Source: Acanthosepion esculentum
Taxonomy: Eukaryota > Mollusca > Cephalopoda > Sepiida > Sepiidae
Assembly (NCBI GenBank): GCA_964036315.1
Contig: OZ038487.1
Span: 55,791,409 to 55,855,408, forward strand
Direction of reading: 5' to 3'
DNA: 64,000 nucleotides
Shown here one piece after another: positions 43,291 to 54,554 of this stretch. Each line of letters opens with the position of its first letter. Position 1 is the stretch's first letter. Below the pieces are notes generated by a model. The model saw nothing but the letters and a program-made list of their open reading frames with translations, made no database searches and was not told the DNA's origin. The translations under genes were made by a program, and so were the position numbers.

Positions 43291-43500
43291 CCAAGGTTCA
43301 ATCAGTATAGTTACATTATAAACCACAAATGAGCTCTGTGGGTGTTGAAAAATATTCAGATATCGGCAACCGCTATTGGCTAGCCACCCTAATAGACAAG
43401 TACACCCAGGTGTGAGCAGGCAGCCATTTATATAAAATGGACTCATCTGTCATTTTCAACATACAAGTTTTCAGTAGATCAATTCTTAGAACCATAACAG

Positions 43501-43573
43501 ACAAACTACCTGCACATATAATTTGAATCTAATGTTCACCATTAGATTCAAATTATATGTGCAGGTAGTTTGT
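43501..43573. repeat. perfect palindrome, 34-bp arms, 5-base loop
   Basis: ACAAACTACCTGCACATATA continuing with ATTTGAATCTAATG is followed by the loop TTCAC and then the exact reverse complement. No mismatch in 34 pairs. Confidence 0.95.
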
Positions 43574-43754
43574 GCAGAACAAATTATACTTTGTGGGAGA
43601 ACTAAACATAGAAGTTGTGCAGATATTGATGCATGAGGTCTCCAAATGACCCTCCTCAGGTTTTGATTTCAGAGTTTTCCTTCTCATAGACTGGTTGTCA
43701 AATGAAGGCTACAGGGCCAACTTTGTTCTGCTATCCCCCATAGCAGGAGGGAGA

Positions 43755-44100
43755 ATATTGGTTTGGTTGTTTCGCAGTATATCAACCCATATGGGTTATT
43801 TAATTCTGAAATCTAAATACGAAAATTCTAACTTTATGATTAAGTCACGAGAATGACATTATTTCATGATTAAATTATAATTACTTAGCTGCATTTTTTT
43901 TAACAAATAGCCTTACAAAATCAAATGAAGCATGAAAATTTGTTTCTCCTTAGAAGAAATGAGATAAATCATACCAAATTGTTTTTTTTAATTTTCTTTA
44001 CAATGTCTGCCATGTTTACAATTTTACTATAAAATGTATTGTTGGGAATTTTGTTCTTTGTTTTTGTTTATAAAATATATTGCTGGCAATTTCACTACAG
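43755..44100 (-). repeat. SINE-like family A/B copy, diverged
   Basis: GGTTTGGTTGTTTCGCAG, TATATCAACCCATATGGGTT, ATTTAATTCTGAAATCTAAA, then ATAAAATGTATTGTTGGGAA units. Confidence 0.65.
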
Positions 44101-44167
44101 AGATATATATATAATAATATATCTTTATACAAAATTACTATTATTATAAGAGCCTTTTAAAAATAAA

Positions 44168-44428
44168 TTGCCAGAACTGCTCTTAACAATACATTGGGGA
44201 AACTTGGAGAAATTTAAAAAACATATTTATGAATACAAAAGGGATATTATACACAACAATTTATCAAATGCACGAGTTATACAAAGAAATAAATTCAACC
44301 ATAACTTTATTCTAAAGAATGCTACACTTATTAAAAGAGAAACTAACTTACTGAGACAGAAGATTCTTGAGATTGCCACTATTGAATCCTATCATAATAT
44401 AAATCTGTTACCGGATCTTTTCAAATAA
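44168..44428 (+). pseudogene. GIY-YIG-like C-terminal fragment of a Penelope-like element
   Basis: The frame reads LEKFKKHIYEYKRDIIHNNL, SNARVIQRNKFNHNF, LKNATLIKRETNLLRQKILE and a terminal IATIESYHNINLLPDLFK. An R/K-I-x-E-H-K-R-D block, a basic H-N-H-x-F/I-x-F block, and a glutamate near K-I-x-E are the second half of the GIY-YIG endonuclease domain that closes Penelope-like reverse transcriptases. The GIY-YIG motif proper lies further upstream and is not present. Here the histidine of EHKRD is Tyr, so the piece is likely inactive. The call is from pattern and not from an alignment. Confidence 0.5.
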
Positions 44429-44429
44429 C

Positions 44430-45160
44430 TCCATTCCAGAAAGAATTACTACTTTCCCAAACTGATATGCATGAATATGAAAAAGGTTAAAAAAATAAAC
44501 GAAATTGTTATTTAAAATATATAACACAAATTAATCCAAGCTAAAATAATTTAAATACTAATTTACATTAAAAAAAAAAAATTAAATTTCAAGTACATCA
44601 TTCACTTACTTTTGTTTATTAGACATTGAAATATGTCACTTGGTTGCCTCCATAGCTTGCCTCGACTTTTTGGCTAACCTGATGAATATACATGAGCATT
44701 CTTAAATTTAAATATTTTAAAAAACCAATAACATTTTTGCTGTTGCATATAAATACCTGTTATAAAATAAAATCCTTGCTTTTCGTCCCTCAGAGAATGA
44801 AATACTTTGGGTAAGATAAATTTTCCTTTGTCTTTATTCATATTAACCTTTTACAGACATTTATCTATGCATACTACATTATAATAATAGCTGGCTCCTA
44901 GTTTCTGAGCATGCCTATCTGCTAGGGCAGTGAGTCAATCCCCCATGCAGAAAATTGCTCAGGCACATTTGTGATTATTCAGCACCCACAGAGCCAACCT
45001 GTGCTTTATATTGCAAGTAAGTTGAGCAGAGCATAGTTAAATATTCTGGGAGAAAGTGCATAATCTGACATGATCAACAGTTTGATCAAGGTCAGTACAT
45101 TCAAATACTCAGTCACAGTGACTTCATGTTAGTACAAACATCAATGGCATTTTATCCACC
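44430..45160. other. AT-rich stretch, possibly Penelope-like 3' flank
   Basis: No frame. A TATAAATACC box at about 44750 and GGCTAACCTGATGAATATAC at about 44670 stand out but have no second copy in the window. Confidence 0.35.
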
Positions 45161-45161
45161 A

Positions 45162-45162
<1 letters not shown>

Positions 45163-45211
<49 letters not shown>
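45163..45211. repeat. (AT)n microsatellite
   Basis: About 24 AT repeats beside the tail of the next SINE. Confidence 0.95.
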
Positions 45212-45213
<2 letters not shown>

Positions 45214-45224
45214 CAGAGATTTTG

Positions 45225-45500
45225 ATTGTTTTTGTTTAGTGGCACATCAACCTCTCTGGGTTATTTAATGCTAAATTCTAAATATTTTGTACACATTTTT
45301 ATTTTTGGAGATAATAATGTTTAATGTTGCAAGTCTTACTAACTAACCCACAGGTGGGGAGAGATGAGGTGGATTCATACCTTTCCCAAGAATAGTTTCA
45401 CATAAGTGAATACAACAGACCCAACTGGGATTGGGATTCAGGTCTCCGACTCACAATTCCAAGCCATTATCCATTACTCCAACCACAAATTCAGGTTTCC
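45225..45500 (-). repeat. SINE family B copy with tRNA-derived head
   Basis: Read on the minus strand from about 45490: GGAGTAATGGATAATGGCTT (A-box region), GGAATTGTGAGTCGGAGACC, TGAATCCCAATCCCAGTTGG (B-box region), then TGTATTCACTTATGTGAAAC, GGTATGAATCCACCTCATC, and finally the AGCATTAAATAACCCAGAG and GTTGATGTGCCAC tail shared with family A. It shows that families A and B share a tail but differ in the head and body. Confidence 0.7.
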
Positions 45501-45840
45501 GCACCTGGAATTTCCAGGTGGTCACTCATTTCGGTATGGACCAGGCTTGACTTTACTGATTGTACAGGAACCAATTTTTCAATGTTATGTAGCCATAAAC
45601 CATAAGAGAAAGAGAAATGAAATATATATGCATGTTTATATAAAGGTGTATAAAGATAATATTTTAGAAATTTTAGCTAAATGTTTTCAGTACACTCACA
45701 CATATCTTTTTGCTATTTATACAGATGAGAAAAGGAATTTCAAATGCCAACATGTGATTTTACTTTTCACAGAAGCCAATAGCCAAACACCTTCATATCC
45801 AGATGTCAAAATAAAGAAAAAAAAAAATTACCTCCACTGA
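45406..45840 (+). other. 145-codon open frame, doubtful
   Basis: The first third lies inside the SINE family B head, so its start is repeat-derived. The remainder has no domain I recognise and is AT-rich in its codons. I list it only because the length is uncommon for this DNA. No splice or promoter signal supports it. Confidence 0.12.
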
Positions 45841-46149
45841 ACAGAAAAAAAAAATTTACTTGACAGATGGATGGGCAGACAGACATTTAAACAGACAGAT
45901 ATACTGACAAATAGACAGATCAAAAAGCAACTGAGGATGCCCTCCATCCAATTTGAGCAAATAAGCATAAGAACAAGTTGTTTCCATCATTTGAGAAATG
46001 TGAATTTGGAGCTGGAGTTGGGAGACAGAACATGAGAGCAGGTAGCGTTTGATAACAACTTTCATGAAATGACAAAGAAAAAAAAAACGAGAAAAATAAA
46101 AAGCAAAACAAAATAAAAAATTTTAAAGTGAAATTTCCTTCCTCTCATC

Positions 46150-48330
46150 ATATTGTCAATTTTTCCCTACATTGATATGTTCATTTTCTTTTTTCTTTTA
46201 TATTTTTTCTTCCGGTAAACACTTTCTCTTTCCCAGTTTTCTTTTTATTCTTCTATTAAACTTCTATTCACATACTATCTTCTGTTTGATTCCACTTGAC
46301 TTTTCTCCTTCTACCTCACTGTCATTATTTCTCTATTCTCTCACTGACAGTTTTTCTTTTATTGCTCCATTTGATCTTGTTTTTATTTCCATTGTAATAC
46401 TTCCTGCTTATGTTTTACTTTCACTTTCACTATCTTATATTTTGGATAAATTCTTTGAATTTTACTTTTTTTTTTTTTTTTTTTTTATATATGATGTTCA
46501 CTCATATTTACTTCATACAAATTTTTTTTTTTTTATCCTGATTTTTAATATTCTTATTCTGCTGTTCCATCATACCCAACATTTCAGCACTTAAGACATT
46601 CTTCTTCAGTTTTTCCTTTAGTCATTTTCACTTTCCACTTCCTCCCCTATCTTTCATCTTTTATTTTCATTCTAAATATTTAGAGGCTTAATTTAGTGCT
46701 GATAGAGAAAGTTTCATTAGTAGGATCTTCTATTCCCTGCTGTGTTTTTCTTTTTTTTTTTATCACTTTTTTTTCCAACTTTCATAAATTACATCATTTC
46801 TTTTTCGCCAATTGTACTTCTGATTGTCATGTTTCCTGTCATTCGCTCTGGTTTAGCCCTTTCCTTTTCATTATCTTCACCATCAATGTCTTTCACCACT
46901 TTTTAAATTACAGAGCTCATCTGACTTTAAAAGATATTATATGTGGTTAGTTAATCTGTCCTTTTGTTTTCTTTTTTTGTCTACATTGTTTCATTGCATC
47001 CCTTCAAGGTTTCTTCTGTCAATTTTCTTTTTATTGATCAACAAATCAATTACTCTTTGTTTTTTTTTTCTCTAATTCTTGGGCATCACTTTCCCTTATT
47101 CTTTCATCTATTCAATTTGCACACTCAACTCTTTAACTATTCACATTTTGAAAACCCTTCTCTTTTTTTAACACTTTTTTGACAACCATCTTCAAGATAT
47201 TGCTTCTTTTTTTTTTTTTTTTTTTTAACTATTACAACTTTAAGATGTTTCTTCCTTCATGGCTCACTTCATTTTTCTCCTGTTGACTGTTTCACAGTTT
47301 TTATCATACTTTTCTTTTTTCCCTCCTTTACCCCACTATTACTCACCTTCCTGGATATGTACTAAGTTGAATCTTGTAAGGTACAAGGCCAAATAGGTTA
47401 GGCTAGAGGGGTAAATTTAAATTCCACCAGACTTTCCAACATTTTCTCATTCCTTTTTCATCATTTATTCAGTTTCTTTCTTTACTCTTTTTACCAATTC
47501 TTCAGATTTTTACAATTCTTCAGATTTTTACAATTCTTCAGATTTTTACAATTTTTTCATGGTATTTTTCTTCCTTTTTGTCTATTTAAAAAATATTTTC
47601 TTTGTTTTTCTTTCTTGTCCTTTTTCACAATTTCATTCTTTTCTTTCCTCATTTCTTGTTTTTTCTTTCCTCTTCTTTTTCCTCATTTCTTCTGTTTCTT
47701 CTTTCCTCTTCTTTTTTTCTCATTTCTTGTTTTTACTTTCCTCTTCTTTTTCCTCATTTCTTGTTTTTACTTTCCTCTTCTTTTTCCTCATTTCTTCTGT
47801 TTTTCTCTTTCCTCTTTTTTTCCTCATTTCTCTTGTTTTTTCTTTCCACTTCTTTTTCCTCATTTCTTTTTTTTCTTTCTTTCTTGCTCTTTTTCATCAT
47901 CTGTTTTTTTCCTTTCCACTTCTTTTCCACCATTTCTTTGTTTATTTTCTTTTATTTCTCTCCATTGCTTCTATTTTTCTTCTTTTTTTCACCATTTCTT
48001 TTGCTTTTTTCTTTTTCTTCATGTTGGTTTATTCACATTTTGCTTTTATTTCCCATTCTTCCAAAGAGTTTTTCTTATTCACTTTCTCTCTTTCACCTTT
48101 TCCAATTCTCATCAGTTTCTTGCTTTCTCTTACATTTTTTTTAAATTTCTGTTTTTTTTTTTTAAATCTTTTTATATCAATTCCTCTTCATTAACTTTTT
48201 CCTGTCCTCTTGCTTTAGGCATTTTTCTCATTTTTTCTCTCTCCCTTTCTGATACCATCTCTCTCTCTCCCTTTTTGGTCTCTCATTTTTGTCTCACTAA
48301 TTCCATTCCACTTACTCTGTAACACATCTC
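46150..48330. repeat. 2.2-kb pyrimidine-rich low-complexity region
   Basis: The plus strand is dominated by T and C. At 47590-47990 it becomes an irregular tandem repeat of TTTCCTCATTTCTTGTTTTT-like units. Three overlapping frames of 180-235 codons are almost only Phe, Leu and Ser and are not proteins. Confidence 0.9.
47504..47560. repeat. 18-bp tandem repeat, three units
   Basis: TTCTTCAGATTTTTACAA occurs three times in a row. Confidence 0.9.
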
Positions 48331-48829
48331 ACCCATTTCACACCACTTTACCACCCTTCTTACCATTCACAAATTACAACACTCAGCAGCAGATGTAGTT
48401 AACTGCCGAATGGCAAATAAACTGGCAATGAATATGAAATGACAAGACCCTTGTCAAAAAAATCACGACATATTTCCCTTGTAAATGATCAATCAACCTT
48501 TGTAGAAACATGTTTCAACCTAATTGAAATAGGTTTCTTTCTCTTCTCTTGTCTTTGTATTATTTCGTTTTTCTTTCCTCTTTTAATATTCTATTGTTCT
48601 TCATTTTGTGGTTTCCATATTTTACATTTGTTTGATTCTTTCAAAGATTTTTGTCCTCCGCATCAATCTTATTTTCTTTATTTTAATACTATCACTATGT
48701 TCTTGTTTTATTTTTTTTAATTGAAATGTTTCATGTTTTAAATGTTTCGTTGATTTAGGGGAGGGGTTTTTGTTGAGAAATGTTTTTTTGATTGATTTGT
48801 TTATTTTACTATCATTTATTGATTGTTGC

Positions 48830-51000
48830 AGCAATGGAGAAAATGGAGGGTGTTGGAATTAAGAGAATTGGACATCTTGACATACAGAGGGAAGAAAATG
48901 TCAAAAAAACAATTAAAAATAGAAATGTTTTTTATAAACATAGAATGCATAAAAATAAACAATTGTAAAGGAAAGAGCAATAATATGAAAAACTGACATG
49001 TAAAGGAAAGAAGAAAGTTGACAAATAATGAGGAAAAACAAAAAGAATAAATAAATGTGTATAAAGACACTAGAAAGAGGAGGAAAAGAAGGAAAAACGG
49101 AATGAAAGCCTGAATGAAAAAAAATGAAGGGATAAAGGAATGACTGAAATATTGAAAGGAAAGAAAGAAAAATTTAAGAAAAAAAGGACCCAGCTAAATA
49201 ATATAAAATATATGAATATGTCAAGGTTAGTGAAAGGGAAGATATGGAGTGATGAAAAATGAAAGATAAAATTTGAAGGGAGGAAAGAAAGGAAAAAAGC
49301 AAATTGTAAAAGCAAAGAAAGAAGGCGAAAAAAAAAGTGAAAAAATAAAAAAAGAAAAGAAAAAAGAAAAAAAGAAAGGAGAAAGAAAGAAGAAATTAAG
49401 AAAGAAAAAAGAAAGAAAGAAAGAAAAAGAAAGAAAGAAGAAAGAAAAAGAAAGAAAGAAGAAAGAAAAAGAAAGAAAGAAGAAAGAAAAAGAAAGAAAG
49501 AAGAAAGAAAGAAGAAAGAAAAAGAAAGAAAGAAGAAAGAAAAAGAAAGAAAGAAAGAAGAAAGAAGATAAAAGAAAGAAAAAAGAAAAAAGAAAAAAAG
49601 AAAAAAGAAAAAAGGAAAAAGAAAGAAAAAAAAGAAAAAAAAGAAGAAAAAGAAGAAAAAGAAGAAAAAAGAAAGAAAAAATTATGGAAAAATTCAATTA
49701 AGATGAATAAGATAAAAGGAAAAAGAAGGTGAAGTTAACTGAAGAAGATGGTAAGAAAAGAATAGGAAAAAGGAAACAAAACAGAAAGACCAGAGAATTT
49801 GTATAAAAATAAACAGAAAAAAAAGAAATAATATCAAAGAATTTTAAATTGACATAAATACTACCAAACCCTCCGTCCAGTTTTCTTTGAAAAAAAAAAT
49901 GTCTTTAAGTAGAGGTTAATTAACAAATGACAGACATATTGAAAATGAAAAGAAATGTAAAATTAGATGAATTTTGAAAAGAGAGCATAAAATAAAATGA
50001 ACTTCACTTGTCGACACTGAGGTTAATTTATATTCTTCATTTTGGATTTTTCTTTTTCAAAATAAATAAGAAAATAAAATGAGAAAATTATTTTGTAATA
50101 CCTCCTCCTTATTCTTATTTTATTCTGTATTTTTGTTTTGAGGATTTTGTATTCCTGCTGTTGGTTTAATTGAATAGGAGGAGTGGAAAAAAATGAAAGG
50201 CCAAAAAAAGAATGGTGTAAAGACCTTATAGCATTAAACAAAATATTAAAAAAAAAAAAGCAATGAAGAGAATTTGATAAAAAATAAGCCTGTAAAACAG
50301 TAAAGAGTTTTGAGTAAAAATTTGAAATAAATAAAAAATAATAAAAGGCAAAAGAACAACTGAAAAAGCTTAATCTATTTTTAATGACCCTGATTTCTTG
50401 GCTATAAATTCTGAATTAAAAAGGGAAAACAGAAGATAAAATAGAGAACAAAAAATGAAAAATAAAACACTGAATGGGAAATAAAAGAAGAAATAAAAGT
50501 TTAAATATTGTGTAAGCTACAGAAATAAAAGATTTTATAAAAAAATAAAATGTAATTAGTGGAAAATAATGGGAAAGTTTGAAAAGAAACACACCAAACC
50601 AACATAAATAAAAGGAGAAAAATAAAAGGAGAAAAAAAAAAGGAGAAAAAAAAAGGAGAAAAATAAAAGGAGAAAAATAAAAGGAGAAAAATAAAAGGAG
50701 AAAAAAAAGATGAAAAATGCCACAAAATTAAATTGCGGAAAATATATGAAAGAAAATTAAATAAAATAGAAAAGATTAAGAAAATTAAATCAATGATAAA
50801 TCAAAATTAAATACCATGCAAAATAAAACCAAATAATTAAAAATAATAGCTAAAGTGGAAATAAAAAAATCTTCGAAACTATCAACGACAAAAAAATGGT
50901 AAAAATAAAATGAAACAAAGGGATAAAAAATATAAGCAAAATGAAAAATCAAGATGAAATAAAACCAGAAATTTAAAGAAAGATAAAAGATACAAAATAG
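48830..51000. repeat. 2.2-kb purine-rich low-complexity region
   Basis: The plus strand is mostly A and G. The core 49270-49680 is an almost pure polypurine tract of GAAAGAAAGAAGAAAGAAAA units. Its Lys/Glu-rich plus frame and its Phe/Leu/Ser minus frame are composition artefacts. Confidence 0.9.
50608..50712. repeat. short tandem repeat, about 14-bp unit
   Basis: AAAAGGAGAAAAATA-like units occur about seven times. Confidence 0.85.
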
Positions 51001-51003
51001 GAA

Positions 51004-51117
51004 TACATTGTGCAGCATAAACACCTCCCACAAAATGGTAAGACATTTTTGGCAATGGTGGTTCCATCTTGCTAATATCTTACCATTACGTGGGAAGTAT
51101 TTCTATCGCACAATGTA
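51004..51117. mobile_element. 114-bp MITE with TA-flanked inverted repeats
   Basis: TACATTGTGC on the left and GCACAATGTA on the right are exact inverses. Inside, CCCACAAAATGGTAAGACAT and its inverse ATATCTTACCATTACGTGGG continue the pairing. The inner block matches the MITE at 7521-7665. Confidence 0.8.
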
Positions 51118-51339
51118 TTATTATTTTAAACCTGTACATCCAATTCATTAATTTCCTATATAGTTTAGTCTGACACAAAGACACAACAGAGGAGCACCCA
51201 TGAGAATCAACACTAGCAAAGAGATCTACAAGGTGAGCTTGCAACTACTGTTCCCATTGTTTGCACCCCTCCTCCAATTTGAGTGACTGTTCATCAGCTT
51301 TTCCTTGTTTAAATAAATCAACTTTTCTTATATATTATT

Positions 51340-51660
51340 TTTGAGATGAAGTACTGTCAATATATTTTATTTTATTGAAACTATTGTTTTCATCCTGATT
51401 ATTATTGACATTATTATAGACATTGTTTCAGCCAACTACCCTCTAGCATCTTCAGATATTCACGAGATATCTGTTGATTATTGTGTTATTTTGTTTGTGA
51501 TATCAGTTCTTGTTCATTCCTGCAGAATTATAAATATTATTTCACTGCCTGATACAGAGAACTGAACTGAGGATCAATAGATGGCTGCAACATGTTTAAC
51601 AAAAGCCTGTATCTACTAAGTTACCATCCGGAAGAACACTAGTAGTGTATTTTTGGAGCC
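51340..51660 (-). repeat. diverged SINE family S copy
   Basis: TTTTCATCCTGATTATTATT, GACATTGTTTCAGCC and AGCATCTTCAGATAT echo the reversed family blocks. At 51560-51640 the minus strand has a tRNA-like GGATGGTAACTTAGTAGATA head. Confidence 0.45.
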
Positions 51661-51889
51661 TTTAAATCCAGTGTCAGATAGCTTCAATACTTTGAATAAC
51701 CACTTTCAATGGTTCTTAATTTTAACTTAATTTTATAGCATAATGGAATAAATAACCATAAAGTGAGATTACTGACAACTCCTAGCAGCTTTCTAAACAA
51801 AATAATAGGGATAATGTTGCTGAATGGAGTATCTCAATAACAGTTTGACAAAAGTTCAATACTGCAGCAAAAAGGTATCAACAGATTAA

Positions 51890-52190
51890 AACTGATTGAT
51901 TGATTGATTCATTCATTTTCTATCGTTTATCAACCCTTTGCAGGTTATTTAAAGCCAGAAAACATTTTTAGATTGTAAGAAATTTGTTCTTTTGAGATTA
52001 TAATGATTTAGTGATAGAAGTCTTATTAATTAACCTATAGCTGTGGCAAGAACTGAATCCATACCTTTCTGAAGGTTATTCATGCGTAAGTGAATATAAC
52101 AAACCCAACGAGAACTGGAACTCGACTTTCTGATTAACAATTCCGAGCCATTATCCATTACATCACCCACACATCCAAGCAGTCATCCAT
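51890..52190 (-). repeat. SINE family B copy
   Basis: GATTGATTGATTGATTCATT (tail), GTTTATCAACCC, GGTTATTTAAAGCC, TAACCTATAGCTGTGG, ATCCATACCTTTCTGAAGG, GTAAGTGAATATAACAAACC and CAATTCCGAGCCATTATCC follow the order of the copy at 45225. The tRNA-like head is at 52120-52180. Confidence 0.7.
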
Positions 52191-52199
52191 CTAGGTAAC

Positions 52200-52800
52200 A
52201 GATTAGAAGAATGGAGAGAAATGTAAAAAGTAAGCACAAAGGCTAATTAATTACAGATATTCAGGTGATTTCTATCAAGGTAGAGGGATTTCAGACAATA
52301 GACTTTAAGAATTACCAGTAAGATTAATAAATCTTAGATTTTTTTTTTAATGTTGTATCCCCGAGATTAGTTTACTGACATTTTGTTTGGAACAGGAGTT
52401 GTAAAAAATAACCGGAATCTCAATAATTTGAAGAATCTTAGTTGACAATTGATTAACATGTGGTTGATGATGGTCAATCATGCAAAAAAATTAAATCCAA
52501 GAGTTATCTTGATTGAAAGTAGAATGAGCAAAGAACTGAATTTGTTAACAGACAGAATCAAATGAAAAAAGTGAATCAGTTTCAACAAAATCCACTGTTA
52601 ACATTTTGTATACATATATTGCACCATCCAGACTCCAGGATATTTTACCATCAGAAATTAACTTAATCTTGGACAATGTTTCTCCCATCTTCAAAAGAGA
52701 CATTTTGAAAATGGCAGATTAGCATTAAGATACTGTTCACAAAGAATAATGTAGTGATAAAGTTCCACACAACATTTATTTTATGCATATTGTTCAAATT
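52200..52800. other. AT-rich stretch, nothing recognised
   Basis: Short chance frames only. Confidence 0.45.
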
Positions 52801-52815
52801 TTCTGAAATTCTAAG

Positions 52816-52817
<2 letters not shown>

Positions 52818-52889
<72 letters not shown>

Positions 52890-52890
52890 A
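52818..52890. repeat. (AT)n(GT)n microsatellite
   Basis: About 30 AT repeats followed by a short GT run. Confidence 0.95.
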
Positions 52891-53214
52891 ATAATTACAT
52901 AGAATAAATGGTAATTTCAAATAAAATTTCAGCTAATTATATATCAAACTGCAAACTTACTGATCTATACCCACTTGGAGCCTGATATGTAGTTAGCTGA
53001 AATTTGACCTAAATTCTCATTGTATAATATTAAATCCATGTGAATATTTTCACCAATAAATTAAATGCATTAACGAGAAATGAGATTATGTTGAAAGATT
53101 AATATTTGTTGCGAAAATAAATGCAAATACAATTTTCATTGAGGAGTTCATATACTTATAATAAAAAAATTGTATTCAATTTACACATTTTTATATATAT
53201 ATATATATATTTTT

Positions 53215-53350
53215 TTTGTCATCCACAGACAGACTGTTTTGCTGTTTCACAGCTCATCAGTGTGGCTAGACGTTTAGTTGCCTTTAGCTAGGATCGAAAC
53301 CCGACTGAATTTGTGTCAATCAGAACTTCTCCCACTAAGCCGTTAGTGCA
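53215..53350 (-). repeat. tRNA-like SINE head with hairpin-repeat arm
   Basis: The minus strand from about 53350 reads TAACGGCTTAGTGGGAGAAG (A-box region), TTCTGATTGACAC and GGGTTTCGATCCTAGC (B box). Directly left of it are CCACAGACAGACTG and CTGTTTCACAGCTCATCAG, similar to the arm of the hairpin repeats near 13 kb, suggesting that both parts belong to one SINE family. Confidence 0.55.
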
Positions 53351-53844
53351 CGGCAGGAATGAAGGTGAATTTTAGCGTGTTTATTTTTAGATTTAGATAA
53401 ACACACAGTGACTGACAGTGACTCAATTCTGCTGAAGAGTCGTGCAATATTAGCTTAAATAGTCACTGTTTACAAATTCACACCTCAAACCAAAGAGCTC
53501 AACCGAAATTAATTTTTCAGGACACAAATATATATATATTTGTGTGTGTGTGCATAAAGTGGATTCTACTTGAGTAGATCATCAATTATAAGGAAGAATC
53601 ACTTGAGTAGAAATAAATGTATGTATTATTTTATCTTTATTATAGAAATCCATTTAAAAGAACAACTGGTCTCAATTTGGTCCACTGAAGTGGAACATTG
53701 TGAATATACATGAAGTGAAATTGTTAGGAAAGTCTGTACAAAAATTTGCTGTATAGAGAAAATAATAAGATCTGGAAAAACACCAAATGTTTTCATATAT
53801 TTATATGTAATATTTATAATACATGTATGTCTACAGCGAATTAT

Positions 53845-54022
53845 TAAAATTGTTTTAATTGCATATGTGTTTCAGAAAAAATTGTTTTACTTTAACCGGT
53901 TTTGCTTTTAGCTTATGAAGTAATCTAGTAAATTTTTACAAACTTTTTAAAAAGCAAAAAGCGAAACCAGTTAAAGTAAAACAATTTTTTCTGAAAATCC
54001 ACATGTAAGTAAAACAATTTTA
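53845..54022. repeat. hairpin MITE-like repeat, about 65-bp arms
   Basis: The left arm (53845-53910) with CAGAAAAAATTGTTTTACTT and TAACCGGTTTTGCTTTT is repeated inverted at 53952-54022 with few differences. A spacer of about 40 bases separates them. Neither arm codes. Confidence 0.85.
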
Positions 54023-54554
54023 ATTCTCTAAAAACATTATATATTTGTAGAATGTATGATTTAGAAACAAGGAAAAAAATCACCACCTTATATCAGCAAA
54101 GAAAACTTATATTGCTTTTCCAACTCAAATAGTTTGAGCTGACAGAGTAGGAAAAGGCTTTTTTTGTTCACATTTTTAATTTGTTTAAATTATTAATTGA
54201 ATAATTCATAAATCATTGCTTTTATGTAGTGTTATTAAAAAAAATACCATCCTAAAAAAAATGAAAATGTCTTATACAAGAGGAAGAGCTCTCAGCCTGA
54301 CCCACTTTACAAAATCTAACCAAATCACAGATTTTTGCTATTTTTGAAGGTCTTCTTGGTCAGGCGAAAATTCTTTAGAATCTATTTGTAGAATATATGT
54401 AAATATGCACACATATAGAATAGTCAAATGTTTTAGATATTACTATTGTATATTTTATTATATCTATAATATCCATACTTTATTTTGAAAAGAGCCAGCT
54501 CAGATCAAGTTGTTGATTACTTATTTTCAACCATACAGACCCTTTCCCAATGAT

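Noticed and set aside
47559..48322. Phe/Leu/Ser-rich open frames of 180-235 codons that resemble membrane proteins
   Set aside because: All three forward frames look the same, as expected for a pyrimidine-rich tract with few stop codons.
49227..49701. Lys/Glu-rich open frame of 142 codons and its Phe-rich opposite frame
   Set aside because: Produced by the polypurine tract. Both strands are open and neither has a domain.
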